Part shown: positions 18,137-28,140 of the stretch, piece by piece
Layout: each line of letters begins with the position of its first letter
How positions within the stretch are numbered: the first letter of the stretch is position 1
Assembly: GCF_002368415.1 (NCBI RefSeq)
Contig: NZ_AP018290.1
Location: 10,035,717 to 10,099,716, forward strand
Length of the DNA stretch: 64,000 bases
Direction: 5' to 3'
Source: Calothrix sp. NIES-4105
Lineage (GTDB): Bacteria; Cyanobacteriota; Cyanobacteriia; Cyanobacteriales; Nostocaceae
Program-made: the position numbers and the translations under genes
The notes under the pieces: model-generated
Databases searched by the model: none
Seen by the model: only the letters and a program-made list of their open reading frames with translations
What the model was told of the DNA's origin: nothing

Positions 18137-18790
18137 TTAAACCTTTTCTACCAATTGATTGCTCAAGGCTTCAAAATCAATTTCGTATCGTTGAAAAATA
18201 TCACCCAAAGCAGCATTGTCTGTTTGAGCTAGTTGGACTAAAGCCAACAAGAGATGTTCTGTTCCTATATACTTTCTACCCTTGAGTTGAACTATCTCCA
18301 AGGCAAGTTCCAGAGCGGAGTTACCCTGTGGACTAAATTTTAGATTTCCATGAGATTCAAAAGAATGGTCATTAGTCTCAATTTCCAGCGTCATACCGTT
18401 TGCTCGCAGTAAACGAGCAGAGGTTGTTGTTGGATCAGCCAACAAGCCAGCAAGCATATGTTCTGGCTCGACTTGTGATTTTTGTAAGCGTGTTGCCTCA
18501 TTACGTGCAAACTTGATAGCGTTGATTGCTTTCTCAGTAAACCTCTCGAAACCAAAGTATTTTTTGAATCGTTTTACAAGTGTTTGCATAGGATTGCTTG
18601 CCTCGTAGATAAAAACATCTTCAATTGCAACGTTGAAAAGACTGGCAATTTTGAAAGCCATGTCTAAACTGGGGTCAAATTTGCCTGATTCAAACCCGTT
18701 AACCGCTTGACGACTTACTCCTAATTCTCTGGCTAGGTCTGATTGTGACCATTTGTGCAGTTGTCGAAGTTCTTTCAGTCGGTTCTTCAT
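18137..18790 (-). CDS. XRE helix-turn-helix regulator fused to a ClpA/ClpC N-terminal domain
   Basis: I chose the ATG at 18790 (MKNRLKELRQLHKWSQSDLA); a TTG seven codons upstream is possible. Residues 1-65 are an XRE/Cro-type DNA-binding domain (SQSDLARELGVSRQAVNGFES). Residues about 80-217 form a Clp_N double repeat (AINAIKFARNEATRLQKSQVEPEHMLAGLL and ALELALEIVQLKGRKYIGTEHLLLALV). Clp_N normally docks substrates or adaptors on the Clp chaperone, so this could be a repressor whose stability or activity is coupled to the protease. That is inference. Twin 18-bp sites lie just upstream. Confidence 0.85.
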   Translation of the reverse strand: MKNRLKELRQLHKWSQSDLARELGVSRQAVNGFESGKFDPSLDMAFKIASLFNVAIEDVFIYEASNPMQTLVKRFKKYFGFERFTEKAINAIKFARNEATRLQKSQVEPEHMLAGLLADPTTTSARLLRANGMTLEIETNDHSFESHGNLKFSPQGNSALELALEIVQLKGRKYIGTEHLLLALVQLAQTDNAALGDIFQRYEIDFEALSNQLVEKV

Positions 18791-18806
18791 TATTTGCTTT
18801 ACTTTC

Positions 18807-18859
18807 GTCAAGTATTACTTTACATAATTTGTTCAGGTTTTGTCAAGTGTAGCTTTACA
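18807..18859 (-). promoter_or_regulatory. two 18-bp direct repeats, probable operators of the HTH-ClpN gene
   Basis: GTCAAGTATTACTTTACA (18807-18824) and GTCAAGTGTAGCTTTACA (18842-18859) are 35 bp apart, starting 17 bases upstream of the chosen ATG. XRE repressors commonly bind such sites at their own promoter. Binding is inferred. Confidence 0.5.
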
Positions 18860-19050
18860 AAGGCTTGCTAATATTCCTTGATAACTGCAGATGAAGATAG
18901 TAATAATTACTTTGTTGCTCTAAACACTTGTACTTATTCACTAACAGAGTAATAATTAACGATTAGTTCCCAGTCTCAACCTGGAAACGTTGCGCGGGTC
19001 GGCGCGTTCTTCAGTATCAAATATCATTCTTCTGCGACAGGGTAAAACTC

Positions 19051-20220
19051 ATGGAGTACAACTTTCAGGAATTAGCACAACTCTACAAAAACGCTCTCCT
19101 CAACGATGTACTTCCGTTTTGGGAAAAATATTCTATCGACTGGGTTCATGGTGGTTACTTTACCTGTTTAGATAGAGAAGGTAAAGTTTACGACACCGAC
19201 AAATTTATTTGGCTGCAAAATCGTCAAGTATGGACGTTCTCAACGCTATGTAACGAGATTGAAAAGCGTGACAACTGGCTTAAAATTGCTGGATGCGGCG
19301 CCAAATTTTTAGCAGAACACGGACGCGACGACGAGGGTAACTGGTATTTTGCCCTATCCCTTGAAGGTCAACCACTCGTACAACCTTATAATATATTCTC
19401 TGACTGCTTCGCGGCAATGGCGTTTAGTAAATATGCACTTGCTTCAGGTGAAGAGTGGGCGAAGGATGTAGCGATGCAAGCCTATAATAATGTGTTGCGT
19501 CGTAAAGACAATCCTAAAGGTAAATATACAAAAGCATATCCAGGTACGCGCGTGATGAAATCATTAGCAGTACCAATGATTTTAGCGAACCTGACTTTAG
19601 AGATGGAATGGTTATTACCCAGAGAAACCCTCGAACAAGTTCTCGAAGCAACCGTAACAGAAGTCATGGGTGACTTTCTCGACCAAGAACGAGGATTAAT
19701 GTTTGAAAATGTTACTCCTGACGGCGCCCATATAGATAGTTTCGATGGTAGAGTTATTAACCCAGGTCACGGCATTGAAGCGATGTGGTTTATTATGGAT
19801 ATCGCTCACCGTAAAAATGACACAAAAACAATCAACCAAGCTGTTGATGTCGTATTAAATATCCTCAACTTCGCATGGGATAGAGAATACGGTGGACTTT
19901 ACTACTTTATGGATAGCAAAGGATACCCACCTCAGCAACTCGAATGGGATCAAAAACTCTGGTGGGTACATTTAGAAACCTTGGTAGCACTCGCTATGGG
20001 TTATCGATTAACAGGGCGCCAACTATGCTGGGAGTGGTATAAAAAGCTGCATGACTATTCATGGTCACACTTCGCCGACCCTGAACATGGTGAATGGTTT
20101 GGTTATTTAAACAGACGTGGAGAAGTATTACTAAACCTTAAAGGTGGTAAATGGAAAGGATGTTTCCACGTACCGCGCGCAATGTATCTTTGCTGGCGCC
20201 AATTTGAATCATTAACATAA
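19051..20220 (+). CDS. AGE-family N-acylglucosamine 2-epimerase
   Basis: The 389-residue protein is a single (alpha/alpha)6-barrel enzyme of the AGE/RnBP type: [31 protein letters not shown], and [20 protein letters not shown], with catalytic histidines expected in GHGIEAMWF and near [10 protein letters not shown]. It interconverts GlcNAc and ManNAc (ATP-stimulated in cyanobacterial homologues) or a related sugar. Length is exactly typical. Upstream lies an imperfect TTCCCAGTCTCAACCTGGAA palindrome. The NahK-like kinase further downstream may act on the same kind of sugar, but the two genes are not adjacent. Confidence 0.9.
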   Translation: MEYNFQELAQLYKNALLNDVLPFWEKYSIDWVHGGYFTCLDREGKVYDTDKFIWLQNRQVWTFSTLCNEIEKRDNWLKIAGCGAKFLAEHGRDDEGNWYFALSLEGQPLVQPYNIFSDCFAAMAFSKYALASGEEWAKDVAMQAYNNVLRRKDNPKGKYTKAYPGTRVMKSLAVPMILANLTLEMEWLLPRETLEQVLEATVTEVMGDFLDQERGLMFENVTPDGAHIDSFDGRVINPGHGIEAMWFIMDIAHRKNDTKTINQAVDVVLNILNFAWDREYGGLYYFMDSKGYPPQQLEWDQKLWWVHLETLVALAMGYRLTGRQLCWEWYKKLHDYSWSHFADPEHGEWFGYLNRRGEVLLNLKGGKWKGCFHVPRAMYLCWRQFESLT

Positions 20221-20463
20221 CACTTTCATAAATTGTGATTGTGGAATAGCCCTTCTTCGCCTGTGCAATGAGAGTAATTATCTTTACCACTCCAGACACA
20301 GAGCGCACAGAGAGGAGAAAAAGGGAGGCGTAATATTACCGATTTTGGTGGCTTACAAAAAGTAAAAATCAGCCAAATATTCAGAGATAACACTGTTCTG
20401 AAATCTCGCAATTATTGTCATCATAAGGTGAGATATTTAGCAGTGCATTTGTAGTGTTTATTT

Positions 20464-22890
20464 ATGACTACGTTATACTCATATTTTGATGAAAAAATTT
20501 TACCACTCATTCATTTAATAAAATTTGTTTTTTATAGCAACTCTCAAGAACAAGTTAATAGTTTAAATAACATCATTGTAATATTACAAAGTTTCAAGAA
20601 TGAATTAGTAGATAAGTACGATGCAATTAAAGACGAAGTTGAAAAAAATCACAAAGATTCTAAACAGATAGTTATCTTGGAAATGATATACAATGATGGG
20701 AAAAAATACATTAATCTCACGAATGAATTAGAAGCTTTTCTGGATGGAGCTATTTTAAATAAACATCATTGGAAAAAAATTGACAAAGACTTTGTTTATT
20801 TAATTGAATTTATTCAAAATTTGATTGGCCACGCACAATCATTTATACACATTTGGCGATGCTATCATCATGGCACTAATAATATTTTTAAGCAAAAATC
20901 CAAAGATATTTATTTTTCTAGTTTGTCATCATTAAAGATACATATATCAACTCTTAGTGAAGGAGTTAAAATTTATTTTCAAACTAATAATCCCAGGCAA
21001 TTATTAGAAGTAGAACAATATGAATCGATAATTAATGAGCTAGAAAAAATAAAAGCTAAGTTAGGTAAATTCTCATATGCAATTGAAAATCCAACAAAAT
21101 TTGGAACTTTGTTTGATGTAATCGAACCAATAGCATATATTTTTGGAATAGCAATAAAACAAATAAACGTAGATAATAAATGTCAAATATTATTGATAAT
21201 AGGAACTGAAAGCTATCTTTTAAATAGCTTAGTTAGTGAATGTAAAAAGCTTGAGCAAGAAGTTGGAAGTATTATTAATAAAGCAACGGCGCTTACAGAT
21301 GTAATTTATGATTGTTTGGAACAAGTAGAATTTTTAGAATTGTATCAAAATACTTATCAGAGCAATTATAAATCTAGTATTAGTAGTTTTGTTGATAATA
21401 TTAATGAAATCTTGAGTAATTCAAAAAACAGATTAAATATCCAAAATGCTGATAGATTAGCGGAAACCTTAAAAGATATCTCTAAAAAATACAATTATTT
21501 AAAACCAGTATATGAAAATATAACAATGGTTTTAGAAGACCATAAAAAGAATAAAGCATACAAATTAAGCGTAAGTAAATTACAAGGATTAATGAAAATA
21601 TTAGGACTATCAATGTATGGAATAGGTTTAAAATCTAATGAATATATAATATATTCTAGCAAAGCTAAATCGAGAAGTCTAATATATATAGTTTATGAAT
21701 TATTAAAACTTGCAAAAAAAATTGCGCCTCATCTAGTGCAGTTAGAATTTTTCATGATAGTCGGTAAGCAATGCCTTCAACATCCGCTACTATTTCATCC
21801 AACAATACAATCTAGTTTGACAGTACAAAATATAAATAAATATTTAATAGTATTAGAAAGACAGCTTAAGGAATCTCAGAAGCATCCAAAGATACTTAGC
21901 ATAGAGGAAGCAAAGGAAAAAATTGCCAAAACTACATCTGTACTGGAAAGATTAATAAAACTAGAACAGCATCTGGAAAATACTTTCAATCCAATTTATA
22001 CAATTGGAATTAAATATAATATAATTAGCAGATATTATTTACAAGTTGAACCTGCTGTCGTCCATAATATTTTATCTCTTTATAATGTGCAAGAATTAGT
22101 ATTTTATCCATATGAGCAGTATGCAAAGAATTTCTTGTTTGTTTTTAATAAGAAAAATCGCGTCTCTTACATAGATATTAGCAAAACTTTTTCTATTGAG
22201 TATTGTCAATTGACTTCATCTGTTAAAACATTACTTAAAACAGCAGAAGAATCACTCCAGTATTTAGAACAATATTTAAACCCAAATTTTCACGAAATTT
22301 TACAGCAAGAAAAGCAGAGGATTCAGCAACAACAGCAGAAAATTAAGCAAAGACAATTAATATACAGAATTATGCAGTTAGGCTTAGTTAGCTTATTATT
22401 TTTATGCGGAGTAAGCATGATATATATCTGTAGAGAAAACTATTTTGAGGGAAATATTAATTTTGACAAAGCTCAAACAATATTATTACGCACAAGCACT
22501 GTTAAGGATGCTAAAAATATAGAGCAGGTATATGATATAAAACGAAGACATCAAGAAATAGTCTCTATAATTAAAAATGACGTAAACTTATTTAATAAAG
22601 TTTTAAACCCAAAAATACAAGTTATGTATGATGAATCGCTTCAAGAAATTAACAACGCAGACGAAAAGATTAAAAGTGAAGAATTCGCATTATCACAGCT
22701 AAAAATTGCAGAAAAATTTGCAAGGGAAGCAGATGATTTACTTCAAAATCCACCAGTTACACTTGAGGTATCGAATAAAGCTGATGAGAAATATTATCAA
22801 GCTAAACAGGCATTGCTCTTAATTCCACGAAATACATTTTTACAAGTGGAAATTGATAAAAAAATTCAAGAATATGAGGACAAGATGTAA
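20464..22890 (+). CDS. very AT-rich 808-residue protein of unknown function with one membrane helix
   Basis: I recognise no family. About 630 residues of mostly helical, Lys/Asn/Ile-rich sequence precede a Gln-rich segment (QQEKQRIQQQQQKIKQRQ), one membrane helix at about 638-660 (LGLVSLLFLCGVSMIYI) and a helical C-terminal domain of about 145 residues. Coiled-coil-like stretches occur throughout. The layout suggests a membrane-anchored scaffold or sensor. The base composition is clearly more AT-rich than its neighbours, and not one GGCGCC occurs in it, which supports horizontal gain. It is alone in its transcription unit, followed by a broken Uma2 gene. Confidence 0.7.
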   Translation: MTTLYSYFDEKILPLIHLIKFVFYSNSQEQVNSLNNIIVILQSFKNELVDKYDAIKDEVEKNHKDSKQIVILEMIYNDGKKYINLTNELEAFLDGAILNKHHWKKIDKDFVYLIEFIQNLIGHAQSFIHIWRCYHHGTNNIFKQKSKDIYFSSLSSLKIHISTLSEGVKIYFQTNNPRQLLEVEQYESIINELEKIKAKLGKFSYAIENPTKFGTLFDVIEPIAYIFGIAIKQINVDNKCQILLIIGTESYLLNSLVSECKKLEQEVGSIINKATALTDVIYDCLEQVEFLELYQNTYQSNYKSSISSFVDNINEILSNSKNRLNIQNADRLAETLKDISKKYNYLKPVYENITMVLEDHKKNKAYKLSVSKLQGLMKILGLSMYGIGLKSNEYIIYSSKAKSRSLIYIVYELLKLAKKIAPHLVQLEFFMIVGKQCLQHPLLFHPTIQSSLTVQNINKYLIVLERQLKESQKHPKILSIEEAKEKIAKTTSVLERLIKLEQHLENTFNPIYTIGIKYNIISRYYLQVEPAVVHNILSLYNVQELVFYPYEQYAKNFLFVFNKKNRVSYIDISKTFSIEYCQLTSSVKTLLKTAEESLQYLEQYLNPNFHEILQQEKQRIQQQQQKIKQRQLIYRIMQLGLVSLLFLCGVSMIYICRENYFEGNINFDKAQTILLRTSTVKDAKNIEQVYDIKRRHQEIVSIIKNDVNLFNKVLNPKIQVMYDESLQEINNADEKIKSEEFALSQLKIAEKFAREADDLLQNPPVTLEVSNKADEKYYQAKQALLLIPRNTFLQVEIDKKIQEYEDKM

Positions 22891-22992
22891 ACTATTAATC
22901 TAGACTAAGCAAAACATGTGTATTTATGTATGATTTTGTTATACAATCAGAGTAGTGAGCAGTAACAGCAGAAAATAAATATAGATAAGATA

Positions 22993-23577
22993 ATGACTGT
23001 TGTAACACCTAAGCGATTTACGATTAACGAATACCATCGGTTGATTGAACTTGGCTTTTTTACTGAAGCTGATAAAATTGAGTTGATTCGTGGGGAATTA
23101 ATCGTTCGGATAGCAAAAGGAACGCCACATACTGTATGTGGTTCCATATTATGCCGCCAACTTGATAGACTGTTAGGTGACAGAGCCGTTATTCGTGGAC
23201 AAGACCCTATTACATTACCAAATAATAGTGAGCCAGAACCAGATGTAGTCCGCAGCGCGCGGAATAGATGAAGATTATTTAGCACACCATCCTTACCCCG
23301 AAGATATTTTTCTAGTTATAGAAATTTCTGATAAAACTTTAGATTACGACCAAACTACAAAATTAGAAATGGGAGCAGAAGCTGGAATTGCTGATTACTG
23401 GATTGTAAACTTGAACGGGCGCCCCCTGAACTGTTAGAACAATGCTATCAAAACCCTTATCAAAATGCTCAAGGTAAATATAGTTATCTATCAGCCCAAG
23501 TTTACTTGCCTCACCAACATGTATTAATTCCTGGGTTTGAACCTATTAGTTTAGACTTGAGCAGAGTCTTGTTGTAA
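22993..23577 (+). pseudogene. Uma2-family (PD-(D/E)XK) nuclease gene with two frameshifts
   Basis: Frame 1 gives the Uma2 N-terminus (FTINEYHRLIELGFFTEADK, then IELIRGELIV and EPEPDVV) and then runs into a stop at 23269. The next part (GIDEDYLAHHPYPEDIFLVIEISD, with the catalytic EIS/KLE region) continues in another frame from about 23256. A second shift near 23417-23432 is needed to read the C-terminus (YQNPYQNAQGKYSY to SLDLSRVLL). Both breaks fall on or next to G+C palindromes (GCGCGC and GGCGCC). Uma2 genes are highly multiplied in cyanobacteria and decay often. The function is unknown even for intact members. Confidence 0.85.
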
Positions 23578-23661
23578 AAGTAACCTTGCAACACTTTGAT
23601 ACAGACCTGTGTGCAGCAGTTGCGCTACTATATCTCTCATGAGAAGAGGAGTCGCGCGCAC

Positions 23662-24756
23662 ATGACAGATAATTTAATTAACATAGCTGACCAGTTTACT
23701 CAAGTCGGACAAGTTAAAGATGTTCGACCATTTGGTAGTGGCAATATAAATGATACTTTTTTAGTAACGCTAGATTCTATACAGCAAAAGAATTTTGTGT
23801 TACAGCGCATCAATACGCAAGTGTTTCGGCAGCCTCAATTTGTTATGCAAAACATGTGTATTTTTACAGAGCATGTCAGTCAACGACTAGAAAAGACTCC
23901 TTTAAATCGTCGTTGGGAAGTGCCTAATGTTTTACTGACTAAAGATGGTCAAAACCATTACACTGATGCTAATGGTTCATTTTGGCGCGCGATTAGTTTT
24001 ATCGAAGCTTCTGAGTCTTTTGATATTATGCACGACGCGGAACAAGCTAGAGAAATTGGTTATGCATTAGGTATGTTCCACAATTTAATTAGCGACCTGT
24101 CACCACAAAAACTTGCCGACACTCTCGAAGGGTTTCATATCACCCCACTTTATTTAAAGCATTACAACGAAGTTTTAGCTACTGCAACTCCATCTTCTAC
24201 CCCAGAAGTCAATTATTGCTTACAGTTTGTAGAAAAGCGTTATTCACTGGCGCCTATATTAGAGAATGCCAAAGCAGAAGGAAAGCTACCACTACGTTTA
24301 ATGCATGGCGACCCCAAGATAAATAATGTCATGTTCGATACTAGTACTAAAAAAGCAGTTAGTGTAATTGACCTTGATACAGTAAAACCAGGACTAGTGC
24401 ATTATGATATTGGCGACTGTTTACGGTCTGGGTGCAACCCTGTAGGTGAAGAAACTTTATATTGGCAAAGCATTACTTTTGATAGCGATATTTGTAAAGA
24501 AATTCTCCAAGGTTATTTAGCTGTAGCAAAAGAATTTCTTACCCTCAATGACTATATATATATGTATGATGCCATCCGCTTGATAGCCTTCGAGTTGGGG
24601 TTAAGATTTTTTGCCGACTATTTAGCAGGGAATGTTTATTTTAAAGTCAAACACCCAGAACATAACTTAGCCCGCGCGCTCGTACAATTTAAACTTACCG
24701 AAAGCATCGAAGCACAAGAAGCAACAATTTGCAAAATAATCCAAGACGTTAAATAA
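23662..24756 (+). CDS. APH-fold sugar kinase, N-acetylhexosamine kinase (NahK)-like
   Basis: The 364-residue protein starts at the ATG at 23662 after an AAGAGGAG site. Kinase features: GSGNINDTF (nucleotide loop), catalytic LMHGDPKINNVMFD (HGDxxxxN), and DLDTVKPGLVHYDIGDCLR (metal-binding DxD). This pattern is seen in aminoglycoside-phosphotransferase-fold kinases of the NahK type that phosphorylate free hexosamines at C1. The DOMON-like gene follows after 3 bases, so they form one operon. The actual sugar is not determined by sequence. Confidence 0.85.
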   Translation: MTDNLINIADQFTQVGQVKDVRPFGSGNINDTFLVTLDSIQQKNFVLQRINTQVFRQPQFVMQNMCIFTEHVSQRLEKTPLNRRWEVPNVLLTKDGQNHYTDANGSFWRAISFIEASESFDIMHDAEQAREIGYALGMFHNLISDLSPQKLADTLEGFHITPLYLKHYNEVLATATPSSTPEVNYCLQFVEKRYSLAPILENAKAEGKLPLRLMHGDPKINNVMFDTSTKKAVSVIDLDTVKPGLVHYDIGDCLRSGCNPVGEETLYWQSITFDSDICKEILQGYLAVAKEFLTLNDYIYMYDAIRLIAFELGLRFFADYLAGNVYFKVKHPEHNLARALVQFKLTESIEAQEATICKIIQDVK

Positions 24757-24759
24757 TCA

Positions 24760-25293
24760 ATGCAAAATACTTTTTCTCTACAACCTTTCCCAAATACCCA
24801 GGTGCTTTTCAATCTGAAAATAACAGGTAATATAGCTAGACATGAGAATTTACTTACTATCAGCTATACCCTTGTTGGCGATATCCAACAAGTTGATATT
24901 GCACCACCTGAAACACCCGCACGTAAACATGAACTTTGGCAAGACACCTGTTTTGAGTTTTTTATAGGCGCCAAAAATTCTCCTGGTTACTGGGAATTTA
25001 ACCTTTCCCCTGCTGGACACTGGAACATCTACCGCTTTGATAACTACCGTCAAGGTATGCAAGAAGAAACTGCTTTTACAACACTTCCATTTAAAGTGCA
25101 GCAAGGAGCAGATTTTTTTGCCCTAACACTTGATGTAGACTTAGCTAAAATTATTCCCATAGACCAAGCAATTGAAGTAGCAATTACAACTGTCATCAAA
25201 AGCACAAATAATGACGTAACTTACTGGGCACTAACTCATAAAGGCGCCGAACCTGATTTTCACCTCCGAGAAAGTTTTGTATTGAAGTTGTAA
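24760..25293 (+). CDS. DOMON-like (type 9 carbohydrate-binding fold) protein
   Basis: 177 residues of beta-sandwich pattern with the motif RKHELWQDTCFEFFIGAK, then SPGYWEFNLSPAGHWNIYRF, and a C-terminal YWALTHKGAEPDFHLRESF. This is the cyanobacterial DOMON-like domain, related to CBM9 carbohydrate or heme-binding folds. There is no signal peptide, so it acts in the cytoplasm. Its close coupling to the sugar kinase suggests it binds a sugar or sugar phosphate; that is inference. Confidence 0.85.
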   Translation: MQNTFSLQPFPNTQVLFNLKITGNIARHENLLTISYTLVGDIQQVDIAPPETPARKHELWQDTCFEFFIGAKNSPGYWEFNLSPAGHWNIYRFDNYRQGMQEETAFTTLPFKVQQGADFFALTLDVDLAKIIPIDQAIEVAITTVIKSTNNDVTYWALTHKGAEPDFHLRESFVLKL

Positions 25294-25558
25294 GGCACTT
25301 GCAATTGCGTGTGATCACCCTTAATTAAGGTAAATTAATAGTTTATTTAAAATTAATTAGTTATAGTTATCTAAATAATTAAGAATAAAAAATATTGTCA
25401 TAGAGGTGCGATAACTAAGGCGCCTCTACATTTTTATGCTGTTTCCATGAATGGTTATCAGTCTCAAAACATTTAGCAATTTAGTTGAGATAATTAAGGG
25501 AGATTACGGTTACATTTGTATTTGATAGTAGTTAGGGCTATGCCTACATACAAATCTA

Positions 25559-26536
25559 CTATTCATCAATAAGCCAACCACGTTTTATCCCTTGCTCAAT
25601 ACCTCCACTCCAGTCAGTAGTTAAGTGTTTTCTAACTTTATAAAAAAGATGTTGAACCACAGCCACATTGACAGGGTTTTTCACATAGTCTTCCTCGTAT
25701 CTATATTCACGGTCAGTATTTTTTTGTTGCCGTAATACATAAATCTGGTCAACTTTGTATTTTCGGAGGTTGACATCACTAGAGAGTTTTATCCACTCCA
25801 TGACTACTATATATAAGCTATTTGGGTTTCTTGCTTTCAAATCCTCTGCTGCTCGTGATGACCCTTCGAGCATCGTTTTATCAAGATACGTCTTGCATTC
25901 AATTGCAACAACAGGAATGTCAAAGATATGAGTTTCGGTATTTCCTGTAACTTTAACTTGTGAGTAGTTTTCCGGTTCTTCTTTTACGAGCGTAAGCTTT
26001 TCACCTGGGTTTTCGTCTTGTTCAGGTGGAGGCGCCGCTTCAAATGATACTTGTATTGTTGCTCCAATCACAAAATCATGGTCTTTCTTTTCAATGCGCG
26101 CGTATGGTCGCTTTAACATCTCTAAGTATTTTGGCGGAACAAAGAAAATATCTTTGAAGGTATGCGATTTTCCGATTAAAGCATTTTCACCAAAATCTCT
26201 TACTAAATCCTTAAACAAGTAGTACAAAAATTCTTCCAAAACGCTGGAATGAAGGTTTGACCGAGAGTCAAACTTTTCAGCATAAACTTGTTGGTCAAGA
26301 AAATCTTTATAAGCAGCGAGAAGTTCTACCCTTTTGGTGAGGGTAGCATCATCATCATTAGTTGGTGTTGAAGTGGGGCCAACTAACTTCATATTGTCTA
26401 AGTGCCATTTATCATATTCTGCTCGAATTTCTTTGAGATACTTTTTGCTATCACTGTCTCTATATTTTGTACGATGAGCTTCTTTTTGCTCTAAATTTGA
26501 ACCATGAACTAGAGGATTCCTATCGCTTGTGGGCAT
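25559..26536 (-). CDS. type II restriction endonuclease, tentatively Bpu10I-like
   Basis: The 325-residue protein overlaps the end of a cytosine methylase gene by 28 bases, the classic type II arrangement. A PD-(D/E)XK-like core is visible in DIPVVAIECKTYLDKTMLEG, with acidic residues upstream (KKDHDFVIG). The N-terminal part (EYDKWHLDNMKLVGP) and the segment NSLYIVVMEWIKL recall the Bpu10I family, which cuts CCTNAGC-type sites, but I cannot confirm the subfamily or target by eye. The adjacent methylase should protect the same site. Confidence 0.75.
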   Translation of the reverse strand: MPTSDRNPLVHGSNLEQKEAHRTKYRDSDSKKYLKEIRAEYDKWHLDNMKLVGPTSTPTNDDDATLTKRVELLAAYKDFLDQQVYAEKFDSRSNLHSSVLEEFLYYLFKDLVRDFGENALIGKSHTFKDIFFVPPKYLEMLKRPYARIEKKDHDFVIGATIQVSFEAAPPPEQDENPGEKLTLVKEEPENYSQVKVTGNTETHIFDIPVVAIECKTYLDKTMLEGSSRAAEDLKARNPNSLYIVVMEWIKLSSDVNLRKYKVDQIYVLRQQKNTDREYRYEEDYVKNPVNVAVVQHLFYKVRKHLTTDWSGGIEQGIKRGWLIDE

Positions 26537-27744
26537 AACTGTAATTTTTCTTTAAGGTGAGATGCAATACACTTAGCTACCAGAGGTGGAACTGCGTTAC
26601 CTACTTGGTTATACTGGCAAAGAAATTTTTCATCCAGCCGTTCCTCTCTTTGTAATAATTTATGAGATACTACGGTTTTTTTCCCCATAAAACGGTAAGT
26701 ATCAGGAAATGACTGCACGCGCGCTCCTTCACGCGCTGTCAAATTACGATGTTGAAATGGATGGATAAAATTTGCATAAAATGAAGCGGCAATTGTATGT
26801 GAAGGTTTATGTGGATGTAAACGCCTATTATTCTGGTCGTAGCTTATTCCTGATAAATCTCCGTTACCGCTACGGCGCCTAGCTCCATGTTCTAGCGGAA
26901 CATCTGAACTAGATTCACCCCATTTGATATGTTTAAAGCGCTCAACAAGTCTTTGAGAATGTTCCATTGCTACATGATTATAAAGCGTTTGGCTGTAATT
27001 TCTTATCCAATGTTGATATTGACTTTGAGGTTCTGAGGAAAAAGCTTGTTCCTCAATTCCTTCACAAGCTTCAAGCGGTGGTAAATCAGATATTGCATCC
27101 CATAAAGTAATCGCTGGTAGTAAATCTACAGTGTCAAAGACAGATAATTGAACGCTTTTTTTACCTACTAATTCTAAAGAATGTGTATGCTGTGGAAAAC
27201 CCAATTCTTTACCCGTTTTATTACCTACAACAAAAACTCGCTCACGAATTTGTGGTACTCCATACTCTGCTGCATTTAATAACCATACTTCTACAAAATA
27301 TCCAAGTTCGGTAAATGTTTGTTTAATAATATCTATGACTTTTTCGCCTTCTGCACTTTTGCGCGTCAGTAAACCTTTCACGTTTTCCATCACAAACGCT
27401 TTAGGCTCTAAAAAGCTAATCCATTGAGCAAAATTTTTGAATAAACTGTTTCTTGGGTCTTTTGGGTCTTTATTGGCTCTTCCAGCAATACTAAAACCTT
27501 GACACGGTGGACCACCAATAATAATATCAGGTTTATAAGAATAAATATTTGTAATACTGTTTAAAGTACTATAATTGCGTATATCATCTTGAATAACTAC
27601 CATATCAGGATGGTTATAGCGCAATGTGTCGCAAGCCCAAGCGTCAATTTCCAGCGAAACCGGAATAGAAAACCCTGCCATCTTAAAGCCTAAACCGAAG
27701 CCACCCGCTCCAGCAAACAAGTCAATTGCTACAGGTTGTAACAT
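26509..27744 (-). CDS. DNA (cytosine-5-)-methyltransferase
   Basis: The 411-residue protein holds all main 5mC-methylase motifs: I AIDLFAGAGGFGLGFKMAGF, IV GGPPCQGFS with the catalytic Cys, VI ENVKGL, VIII QIRERVFVVG, IX REGARVQSFPDTYRF and X QVGNAVPPLVA. The target-recognition region is between VIII and IX. It is the modification partner of the downstream nuclease. A second, internally deleted copy lies at 29580-29994. The target sequence is unknown; it would be interesting if it were GGCGCC, but nothing here shows that. Confidence 0.95.
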   Translation of the reverse strand: MLQPVAIDLFAGAGGFGLGFKMAGFSIPVSLEIDAWACDTLRYNHPDMVVIQDDIRNYSTLNSITNIYSYKPDIIIGGPPCQGFSIAGRANKDPKDPRNSLFKNFAQWISFLEPKAFVMENVKGLLTRKSAEGEKVIDIIKQTFTELGYFVEVWLLNAAEYGVPQIRERVFVVGNKTGKELGFPQHTHSLELVGKKSVQLSVFDTVDLLPAITLWDAISDLPPLEACEGIEEQAFSSEPQSQYQHWIRNYSQTLYNHVAMEHSQRLVERFKHIKWGESSSDVPLEHGARRRSGNGDLSGISYDQNNRRLHPHKPSHTIAASFYANFIHPFQHRNLTAREGARVQSFPDTYRFMGKKTVVSHKLLQREERLDEKFLCQYNQVGNAVPPLVAKCIASHLKEKLQLCPQAIGIL

Positions 27745-28140
27745 TAATACTTCAAATAGAGATTGTGTGTAAATAATTATATTACAATAAATTATGTTAG
27801 GTCAGCACAAAGGCTGATGTAAATTATTGAGTATTCCCTTGCAAAGGCGCTATCAGGAACTAACAGCGTAGGAAACATATCAAAGCGATGTGCCAAACAT
27901 AAATCGAGAATAAGTTTTATTCCATCTTGGTACCTTTTTTGATGGGCAAAAGAAAAATCGCCTGTAACTTTACACAATCATTAGACACCGTAATTATACC
28001 ATTACTTGGTGTATAGGATAACAATAAATAATAAAACCGCTCTGCTATGCTATAAAACGGTTCCGGTAAAGAACCAATAATTTTAGTTTTGTATCAAATA
28101 GATAACAAATCGCTCCCTTTATTTATGGGTAATTGGAAAA

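Noticed and set aside
18961-19050. tRNA-like sequence before the AGE epimerase
   Set aside because: Only an imperfect TTCCCAGTCTCAACCTGGAA hairpin; no cloverleaf or T-loop is present. I found no tRNA or rRNA gene in the window.
25559-27744. The restriction-modification pair as the cause of GGCGCC enrichment
   Set aside because: Tempting, but a nuclease target should be avoided rather than enriched, and the target of this pair is unknown.
27792-27977. 61-codon ORF upstream of the intact methylase
   Set aside because: TTG start, no ribosome site and no family. It may be a remnant but cannot be supported.
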